DNA from: Bacteroides sp.
Lineage (GTDB): Bacteria; Bacteroidota; Bacteroidia; Bacteroidales; Bacteroidaceae
Length of the DNA: 21,187 bases
Assembly: GCA_030151635.1 (NCBI GenBank)
Contig: JASLDF010000206.1
Coordinates: forward strand, 1-21,187
Direction: 5' to 3'
In this document: positions 15,718 through 21,187 of the stretch, one piece after another
Layout of the letters: every line of letters starts with the position of its first letter
How positions within the stretch are numbered: the first letter of the stretch is position 1
The notes under the pieces: generated by a model
Seen by the model: the letters and a program-made list of their open reading frames with translations, nothing else
What the model was told of the DNA's origin: nothing
The model's database searches: none
Position numbers and translations under genes: made by a program

Positions 15718-16692
15718 CTATTCTGCTTTTTTTCTTAGTTCGTTTCTATTTTTCTCTTCATCATCAAATTTGTCGTATGCTTCAACAATACGTTCAACTA
15801 GTTTGTGACGAACAATATCTTTCTTTGTTAATTCTATGATGCTTAAACCTTTCACACCTTTTAAAATATATAGGGCTTGTACAAGACCGGATTTTTGAGA
15901 CCTTGGAAGGTCAATCTGAGTCATGTCGCCTGTAATAATCATTTTGGTGTTCATACCCATACGGGTAAGGAACATCTTTATTTGTTGAGTAGTAGTGTTT
16001 TGTGCTTCATCCAGAATAACAACGGCATCATTCAAAGTTCTACCACGCATAAATGCTAGTGGGGCAATTTGAATGATGTTTAATTCCATGTATTCTTTTA
16101 GTTTAGCCGCAGGAATCATATCTTGAAGTGCGTCATATAGTGGTTGTAAATAAGGATCAATCTTCTCCTTCATATCGCCTGGTAAAAAACCTAGTTTTTC
16201 ACCAGCTTCCACTGCGGGACGGCTCAATATAATTTTTTTGATTTCTTTATTTTTAAGTGCTCTTACTGCTAGTGCAATTGCCAAATAAGTTTTACCCGAA
16301 CCGGCTGGTCCAATAGCAAAAAGCATGTCGTTTTTCAGAAAGTCTTTCGCTAGTTTTTCTTGATTGGCACCTCGAGGTAGAATCGGTTTCCCAGATACAT
16401 TATATACTATGACATCACTTGTTTTCTTGACTGCAGGTTGTTTGCCTTTTGCAAGATCAATGATGACAGCTTCTGTAATGTTGTTGTAAATTGCACAGTG
16501 CTTTTCCATTGCAAGAACAGTTTCTTCAAAAGCACACATTTCTACTTCATCGCCCAACACTTTAAGTGTGTTTCCACGAGCCACGATTCGAATTTTAGGG
16601 AAGAGAGATTTTAAGAGCTGAATATTGTTACTGTTTACCCCATAAAAAATAACAGGGTCGACATATTCAAGGACAATTATCTTTTCTATCAT
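15718..16692 (-). CDS. phoH: PhoH-like ATPase
   Basis: The 324-residue protein has an N-terminal KH-like region (about 1-85) and a PhoH ATPase domain with Walker A GPAGSGKT at 128-135 and Walker B VVILDEAQN at 224-232, plus LSRPAVEAGEKLGFLPGD at 156-173 and TGDMTQIDLP near 265, all strong family signatures. PhoH-like (PhoL/YbeZ) proteins bind RNA and hydrolyse ATP, and are linked to YbeY and ribosome maturation; the exact task is not settled. It is the first gene of a six-gene minus-strand unit and has the best-matched promoter in the window, at 16724-16755, divergent from the GH110 gene. Confidence 0.96.
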   Translation of the reverse strand: MIEKIIVLEYVDPVIFYGVNSNNIQLLKSLFPKIRIVARGNTLKVLGDEVEMCAFEETVLAMEKHCAIYNNITEAVIIDLAKGKQPAVKKTSDVIVYNVSGKPILPRGANQEKLAKDFLKNDMLFAIGPAGSGKTYLAIALAVRALKNKEIKKIILSRPAVEAGEKLGFLPGDMKEKIDPYLQPLYDALQDMIPAAKLKEYMELNIIQIAPLAFMRGRTLNDAVVILDEAQNTTTQQIKMFLTRMGMNTKMIITGDMTQIDLPRSQKSGLVQALYILKGVKGLSIIELTKKDIVRHKLVERIVEAYDKFDDEEKNRNELRKKAE

Positions 16693-16723
16693 TTAGTAAA
16701 CTTGAATGTTTTTACTTAAAAAA

Positions 16724-16755
16724 CAAAGTTAAGCAAAACCTTTTGAATGAGTCAA
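16724..16755 (-). promoter_or_regulatory. Promoter for the phoH unit
   Basis: On the minus strand TAACTTTG (16731-16724) matches TAnnTTTG exactly and TTG (16755-16753) lies 21 bases upstream as a -33 element. The leader would be about 25 bases. It is one of two divergent promoters in the 171-base gap 16693-16863. Confidence 0.55.
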
Positions 16756-16805
16756 TTTCTAGATTACAATATTTAGATTAGGTTTAAAAATAACAGCTAG
16801 GGGGA

Positions 16806-16834
16806 TTTTAAAGAATTATATTTTCATAACTTTG
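16806..16834 (+). promoter_or_regulatory. Promoter for the GH110 gene
   Basis: TAACTTTG at 16827-16834 is a perfect TAnnTTTG -7 element, identical to that of phoH on the other strand. TTTT at 16806-16809, 17 bases upstream, is a moderate -33 match. Transcription would begin near 16840, leaving a leader of about 20-25 bases without a Shine-Dalgarno sequence. Confidence 0.5.
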
Positions 16835-16863
16835 GTGAAACTGTTAAACTATAATTTTAGACC

Positions 16864-18660
16864 ATGATGAAGAGAGTCTTTTCATTTTTACTAGTTCTAT
16901 CCTTGTTCTCGACAGCAATGATAGCTAAAACCGTGCAGTATGATATGCGCGACTTTGGTATTCGTGCCAATGAGAATGTTGATGTTGCTGTTAAAGTGCA
17001 TCAAGCATTAGAAAAAATAAAGTCAGAAATATCTTCAAAAGATGTTGTTTCTATCTCTTTTGAAGCAGGAACCTATCTTTTTAATGAAGAAAAAAGTGTC
17101 AAGAAAGAATTGTTTATATCCAATCATGACCAAACAAATCCTAAAAATATTGGATTGTATCTGGATGGGTGGTCAAATTTGACGATTCAAGGAAACGGTG
17201 CTGAATTCATTTTTGATGGAATAATGTTACCAATAGTACTGCAAAATAGTAGTAATGTAACCATTGAGGGGGTTCATATTGATTTTGCAAATCCACATAT
17301 TTCTCAAGTTGAAATTATGGAAAATAACGGTGGTGAAGGCATTGTTTTTCGTACCGAACCATGGGTTAAGACAAGAATAACTGATAAGGGTAAATTTATT
17401 ACTTTTGGAAAAAACTGGGAACAAGAACTATATACAGGAATTGCTTTTGAAAAGCAAACTAGACACATCCTATACAAAACTAGTGATTTAAATGTAGATT
17501 TATCACAAGTATCTCAACTTAGGGCTGATACTTATAAAGCTCCTAAATGGCAAGACTATCGTTTAAAAGTTGGTACTATCGTAGCACTAAGAAACTATTA
17601 TCGTCCTACTCCAGGTATCTTTCTAGATCACAACATAAATACAACTTTAAAGGATGTAACTATTCATTATGCTCAAGGAATGGGTTTGTTAGCTCAGTTG
17701 TGTGAGAATATAACTTTAGATGGTTTTTCTGTTCGTTTACGTGGAGATTCAGACCCTCGTTATTTTACAACGCAAGCTGATGCTACTCATTTTTCAAGTT
17801 GTAAAGGTAAAATTACATCAGTTAATGGGTATTATGAAGGGATGATGGACGATGCTATTAATGTGCATGGAACTTACCTTAAAATTGTAAAACAACTAGA
17901 TTCTAAAACTTTAGTAGGTCAGTATATGCACCCTCAAGCTTATGGCTTCGAGTGGGGTAGAGTAGGTGATGATGTTGCGTTTGTGAAATCTATAACAATG
18001 GAATATTTAGCAGATGCTAATAAAGTTGTTGCTATATCTCCTTATGATAAAGATGAAACTCACGGTGCAAAACAATTTAAAATTCAATTCAAAAAAGCTG
18101 TTGAATTTGATTTAGAGAACGACTCTTTTGGGATTGAAAATTTAACATGGACACCAGAAGTGACATTCGAGAATAATCTTTTGAGAAATAATCGTGCTAG
18201 AGGCGCTTTATTTAGTACTCCTAAAAAAGTTCTTGTCAAGAAAAATGTATTTGACCATACTTCAGGAAGTGCTATTCTCTTGTGTGGCGATTGCAACGGC
18301 TGGTATGAAACAGGTGCTTGTAGAGATGTAACCATTGAAGAAAATCTGTTTATTAATTCTTTAACTAGCTTGTTCCAATTTACCAATGCAGTAATTTCTA
18401 TTTACCCTGAAATTCCAAACCTGAAAGATCAAGAACGTTATTTCCATGGAGGCAAGAAAGATGCAATTCGCATTCAGAATAATACATTTGTAACTTTTGA
18501 CGCCCCAATAGTATATGCAAAATCGGTTGATGGATTGCTAATCAAAGATAATGTTATCATCAAGAATGAGGATTACAAACCTTTTCACTGGAATGGTGAA
18601 ATGTTTAAATTCGATCGCGTTGTAAATAGTACAATTATTAATAATAAATGGGTGAAATAA
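16864..18660 (+). CDS. Exported alpha-1,3-galactosidase, glycoside hydrolase family 110
   Basis: Family GH110 enzymes remove terminal alpha-1,3-linked galactose, with inversion, from blood group B and alpha-Gal type glycans; some marine members act on other alpha-galactosides. The 598-residue length fits. A signal peptide covers about 1-21 (no lipobox Cys), so it should be periplasmic. The rest is a parallel beta-helix with many short N-x-x-x-x-N turns. The strongest family match is TTQADATHFSSCKGK followed by YYEGMMDDAINVHGTY: Asp306, Asp329 and Asp330 have the spacing (23 and 24) of the catalytic acids reported for a characterised GH110 enzyme. Start: ATG 16864 or the ATG directly after it. 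It stands alone, without SusC/SusD, sulfatase or other glycosidase genes nearby. Whether it takes linear only or also branched substrates cannot be told. Confidence 0.9.
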   Translation: MMKRVFSFLLVLSLFSTAMIAKTVQYDMRDFGIRANENVDVAVKVHQALEKIKSEISSKDVVSISFEAGTYLFNEEKSVKKELFISNHDQTNPKNIGLYLDGWSNLTIQGNGAEFIFDGIMLPIVLQNSSNVTIEGVHIDFANPHISQVEIMENNGGEGIVFRTEPWVKTRITDKGKFITFGKNWEQELYTGIAFEKQTRHILYKTSDLNVDLSQVSQLRADTYKAPKWQDYRLKVGTIVALRNYYRPTPGIFLDHNINTTLKDVTIHYAQGMGLLAQLCENITLDGFSVRLRGDSDPRYFTTQADATHFSSCKGKITSVNGYYEGMMDDAINVHGTYLKIVKQLDSKTLVGQYMHPQAYGFEWGRVGDDVAFVKSITMEYLADANKVVAISPYDKDETHGAKQFKIQFKKAVEFDLENDSFGIENLTWTPEVTFENNLLRNNRARGALFSTPKKVLVKKNVFDHTSGSAILLCGDCNGWYETGACRDVTIEENLFINSLTSLFQFTNAVISIYPEIPNLKDQERYFHGGKKDAIRIQNNTFVTFDAPIVYAKSVDGLLIKDNVIIKNEDYKPFHWNGEMFKFDRVVNSTIINNKWVK

Positions 18661-18716
18661 CCAATGTTTTTCATCTCCCTTAGAAGGCTGAAGCTTCTTT
18701 GAAAGAAGACTGAGTT

Positions 18717-18751
18717 ATCATGCCGAGAAGACACGCTCTTCTCGGCATGAT
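18717..18751 (+). terminator. Perfect 15-bp hairpin downstream of the GH110 gene
   Basis: ATCATGCCGAGAAGA (18717-18731) and its exact complement (18737-18751) enclose a 5-base loop, 57 bases after the GH110 stop codon. It is much more stable than the three clear terminators in this window, but only GTTTATTAGG follows, with no real T-run. A terminator or 3'-end-protecting structure is likely; a small RNA or protein site is possible. A weaker repeat (CTTCTTT/AAAGAAG, 18694-18708) precedes it. The rest of 18661-18840 holds nothing I can identify. Confidence 0.5.
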
Positions 18752-18841
18752 GTTTATTAGGTCTTTTATATACTTTGTAAGCTCGTAATAAATAAATTAT
18801 CTTAATGGTAGGTTATCATGCAAAATTCAATGTTTCTTTCG

Positions 18842-18873
18842 TTTAGCTATCCACGTTCAAAATACTACCTTTG
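18842..18873 (+). promoter_or_regulatory. Promoter for truA
   Basis: TACCTTTG at 18866-18873 matches TAnnTTTG exactly and TTTA at 18842-18845, 20 bases upstream, matches three of four bases of the -33 element. The start site would be about 18880, some 20 bases before the GTG start codon. Confidence 0.55.
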
Positions 18874-18900
18874 TAGTTTAAAATTGTAAAAAAAAGAATT

Positions 18901-19650
18901 GTGTATAGATACTTTATATATTTAGCCTACGATGGTGAGAAATATCATGGTTGGCAAATTCAACCCAATGGAATTAGCATCCAAGAAACTTTGATGAAAT
19001 ACTTAGCAATGCTGTTGCGTCAAGATATTGATGTTGTAGGTGCAGGACGTACAGATGCTGGTGTACATGCAAAAAAAATGATTGCTCATTTTGACTTCCC
19101 AATGGTCATTGATACAAAGCAATTAACAGATAAATTGAATAAAGTACTTCCAAGAGATATTTCTATTTTCAAAATAGTAGAAGTGAACCAAGACGCCCAT
19201 TCTCGTTTTGATGCAGAGTCTCGTACTTATGAATATTACATTACTACCCAGAAGAATCCATTTAATCGCAATTATGCATATCAATTGTACTACTCGGTAG
19301 ATGTTGAATTGATGAATGAGGCTTGCAAAGTTTTATTTGAATTTACAGACTTTACTAGTTTTAGCAAGTTGCATACGGATACAATGACCAATTTTTGCAC
19401 TATTTTTAAAGCTAAGTGGAATCAAATTGATGATACTACCTTTTGTTTTACGATTCAAGCTAATCGCTTTTTACGCAATATGGTTCGTGCTATTGTAGGA
19501 ACATTGTTAGAAGTTGGACGAGGTAAAATGTCGATTGAGGAGTTTCGAAAAGTAATAGAAAAACAAAATAGATCTGTTGCAGGTACTTCTGTTCCTGGCC
19601 ATGCACTGTTTTTGGTGGATGTCGCTTATCCTGAAAATATATTCAAATAA
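18901..19650 (+). CDS. truA: tRNA pseudouridine(38-40) synthase
   Basis: TruA makes pseudouridine at positions 38-40 of the tRNA anticodon arm. The catalytic Asp52 is in GAGRTDAGVHA at 47-57, and RYFIYLAYDGEKYHGWQ at 3-19 and FLRNMVRAIVGTLLEVGRG in the C-terminal half are clear family motifs. The 249-residue length is normal. The start is GTG at 18901: there is no ATG upstream in frame near the family's usual N-terminus, and the next in-frame ATG would remove the first strand and the catalytic motif region. No Shine-Dalgarno is seen, only an A-rich leader. It is first in a plus-strand unit with the next two genes. Confidence 0.97.
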   Translation: MYRYFIYLAYDGEKYHGWQIQPNGISIQETLMKYLAMLLRQDIDVVGAGRTDAGVHAKKMIAHFDFPMVIDTKQLTDKLNKVLPRDISIFKIVEVNQDAHSRFDAESRTYEYYITTQKNPFNRNYAYQLYYSVDVELMNEACKVLFEFTDFTSFSKLHTDTMTNFCTIFKAKWNQIDDTTFCFTIQANRFLRNMVRAIVGTLLEVGRGKMSIEEFRKVIEKQNRSVAGTSVPGHALFLVDVAYPENIFK

Positions 19651-19671
19651 ATATTTAAATTACAAATACCT

Positions 19672-20571
19672 ATGTGGTTAGCTTTAGCCTTTCTTTCGGC
19701 AGCACTTTTAGGATTCTATGATGTTTTTAAGAAAATGTCTCTTAAAGACAATGCAGTCTTACCTGTTTTATTCTTGAACACCGTTTTTTGTGCAACACTT
19801 TTCTTACCATTTTTATTTCTATCCACTTTTTATCCAGAGACACTAGAGGGTTCTTTATTTTATGTTAATTCGGCAAGTTTAGCAACACATGGTTTAGTAT
19901 TTCTGAAATCTATGATAGTTTTAACTTCATGGACTTTTGGTTACTATGGAATAAAAAATCTACCCATCACAATTGTCGGGCCTATTAATGCAACAAGGCC
20001 TATAATGGTCTTATTAGGTGCAATTCTAATCTATGGTGAGCGTTTAAACTTGATGCAGTTTATTGGTGTAGCTTTAGCTATTTTTTCACTGTTTATGCTT
20101 AGCGTATCGGGTAAAAAGGAAGGTATTGACTTTAGAAAAAATAAATGGATACTTTGCGTTGCTATTGCGGCTATCGCTGGTGCTGCTAGTGGTTTGTATG
20201 ATAAGTTTTTGTTACAGAGAGTTGAGCCTATGGTTGTGCAATCTTGGTTTAATATCTATCAAGTTTTAATAATGGGTACAGTTTTGATGTTGGTATGGTA
20301 TCCTAAGCGTAAACAATCGACTCCTTTTAGCTGGAAGTGGACTATTTTGTGTATTTCTATTTTCTTGTCATTGGCAGATTTCGCCTATTTTTATGCAATG
20401 GCAATGGATGATGTCTTAATTTCTGTTGTTTCAATGGTTCGTAGAGGCAGTGTTTTAGTTTCCTTTTGTGTAGGTGCGATGATTTTTAGAGAAAGAAACT
20501 TAAAAAGTAAGGCTATAGACCTGTTGTTAGTGTTAATTAGTATGATATTCTTATATTTAGGTACCAAATAA
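19672..20571 (+). CDS. EamA/DMT-family transporter
   Basis: The 299-residue protein is nearly all hydrophobic, with about ten membrane helices in two EamA repeats. The first repeat ends with NLPITIVGPINATRPIMVLLGAILIYGERL (NLPITIV from about residue 95), the second with ISVVSMVRRGSVLVSFCVGAMIFRER, both the usual Pro/Glu-containing end of an EamA repeat. A Lys/Arg-rich loop (GKKEGIDFRKNK) separates the halves. It is not closely similar to the other EamA protein at 11341-12261. Substrate unknown. It starts 21 bases after truA and is probably co-transcribed. Confidence 0.92.
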   Translation: MWLALAFLSAALLGFYDVFKKMSLKDNAVLPVLFLNTVFCATLFLPFLFLSTFYPETLEGSLFYVNSASLATHGLVFLKSMIVLTSWTFGYYGIKNLPITIVGPINATRPIMVLLGAILIYGERLNLMQFIGVALAIFSLFMLSVSGKKEGIDFRKNKWILCVAIAAIAGAASGLYDKFLLQRVEPMVVQSWFNIYQVLIMGTVLMLVWYPKRKQSTPFSWKWTILCISIFLSLADFAYFYAMAMDDVLISVVSMVRRGSVLVSFCVGAMIFRERNLKSKAIDLLLVLISMIFLYLGTK

Positions 20572-20582
20572 ATAAATTGATT

Positions 20583-21187
20583 ATGATAAAAAGAGGTTTA
20601 CTTCTAACTGTATATATGTTTTGTTGTTTATTCATTATGAGTGCTCAGGAAAAAGCTGAACAACCTAAAATGAGCGATCTATTCCTTAAAATGCCTTTAT
20701 CGCTAACCCCTTTATTGTCGGATGTTGATAAGGCAGACTTTGTTGATTTTAAGGCGAGTGATATGAAAGCTTCATTGACAAATAAATTGGGCGGAACTTC
20801 AGAAATGGTTACTTTATCGAATGACTATTCATTGATTCAAATGACTTCAAAAAGTAGTTTGCAAATTAAATTACTTCCCTATTTAGATGGATATATTATT
20901 GCAGCAGTAAATACAGTTGATGGACCAGCCGCAGATAGCCAAATTAAATTCTACAATTTAGATTGGTCTCCGTTGCTTGAGGATAAGTTGTGTCCAACCT
21001 TTCGTTACACCGATTTTATTCGTATTAATGATGTCGAGAAAAGTAAAGAAGCTGTATCCGCCTTGGCTGGTCTACAACTTTTAGTGTATGGCTTGAAGTT
21101 TTCTCCTGACACTACAACTTTACATGTTGATTTTACCTCTCAAACTCTTTTAGAAAAGAAAGCTCTAGAAACTTTATCTCCTTTTTT
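20583..21187 (+). CDS. DUF3256-like exported protein, 5' part (3' end outside window)
   Basis: The 201 visible residues begin with a signal peptide (basic MIKRG, hydrophobic to about 19, cleavage likely after MSA before QEK). The mature part opens with MSDLFLKMPLSLTPLLS and LLPYLDGYIIAAVNTVDGP follows around residue 99; this matches my memory of the Bacteroidales DUF3256 family, whose function is unknown. The Cys in the signal region is not in a lipobox position, so it is probably soluble in the periplasm. It lies 11 bases after the EamA gene, third in the truA unit. A small number of bases at the end is missing from the family length of roughly 200-215 residues, so little of the gene should be cut off. 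Confidence 0.7.
   Translation, partial: MIKRGLLLTVYMFCCLFIMSAQEKAEQPKMSDLFLKMPLSLTPLLSDVDKADFVDFKASDMKASLTNKLGGTSEMVTLSNDYSLIQMTSKSSLQIKLLPYLDGYIIAAVNTVDGPAADSQIKFYNLDWSPLLEDKLCPTFRYTDFIRINDVEKSKEAVSALAGLQLLVYGLKFSPDTTTLHVDFTSQTLLEKKALETLSPF

Noticed and set aside
18720..18788. Short open frame (22 codons) starting within the hairpin after GH110
   Set aside because: It arises from the inverted repeat itself; an equally long frame exists on the other strand, and neither has a promoter or conserved features.
18714..18821. Direct repeat GTTATCATGC at 18714-18723 and 18812-18821
   Set aside because: Ten bases in an AT-rich gap is compatible with chance, and no attachment site or mobile gene is linked to it.

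Overview
This window reads as a core-genome segment of an AT-rich Bacteroidota chromosome, most likely order Bacteroidales. The support is a fused LpxC-FabZ protein, Bacteroidota-type long PurM and PurC, a DUF3256-type lipoprotein-free exported protein, a GH110 alpha-galactosidase, and repeated matches to the Bacteroidota -7 promoter element TAnnTTTG upstream of transcription units, with few Shine-Dalgarno sequences. A genus cannot be fixed from the sequence; a Dysgonomonas-like organism would fit the base composition, but that is a guess.

Layout. Positions 1-16692 are all on the minus strand and 16864-21187 all on the plus strand, with a divergent promoter region between. From the left: the N-terminal part of a Cof-type HAD phosphatase (cut by the window edge); a two-gene unit, pRiA4b ORF-3-like protein then miaA, closed by a strong terminator; a seven-gene unit purM-prfA-pyrF-HD hydrolase-lpxD-lpxC/fabZ-lpxA, also closed by a terminator; a two-gene unit, TPM-domain protein then lemA, with a terminator; and a six-gene unit phoH-purC-ubiE(menG)-aroE-alpha/beta hydrolase-EamA transporter. 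On the plus strand are a single exported GH110 glycosidase, then truA, a second EamA transporter and the start of a DUF3256-like protein that runs off the right edge.

How the genes relate. The large minus-strand unit joins purine and pyrimidine synthesis (purM, pyrF), translation termination (prfA) and the first acyl steps of lipid A synthesis (lpxA, lpxC, lpxD) with the FabZ dehydratase that competes for the same hydroxyacyl-ACP. The phoH unit mixes RNA/stress ATPase, purine (purC), menaquinone (ubiE/menG) and shikimate (aroE) functions, the last two being part of one route from chorismate to menaquinone. The GH110 enzyme is the only obvious accessory, niche-related gene.

No gene-free stretch exceeds 300 bases; the longest are 18661-18900 (240 bases, a perfect 15-bp hairpin plus the truA promoter) and 16693-16863 (171 bases, two divergent promoters). 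I saw no rRNA, tRNA, CRISPR array, insertion sequence, attachment site or phage gene. I did not find a convincing undescribed system; the observations most worth checking are an unusual hairpin in the lpxD leader, the U-tract-free hairpin after GH110, and several conserved genes of unknown role.
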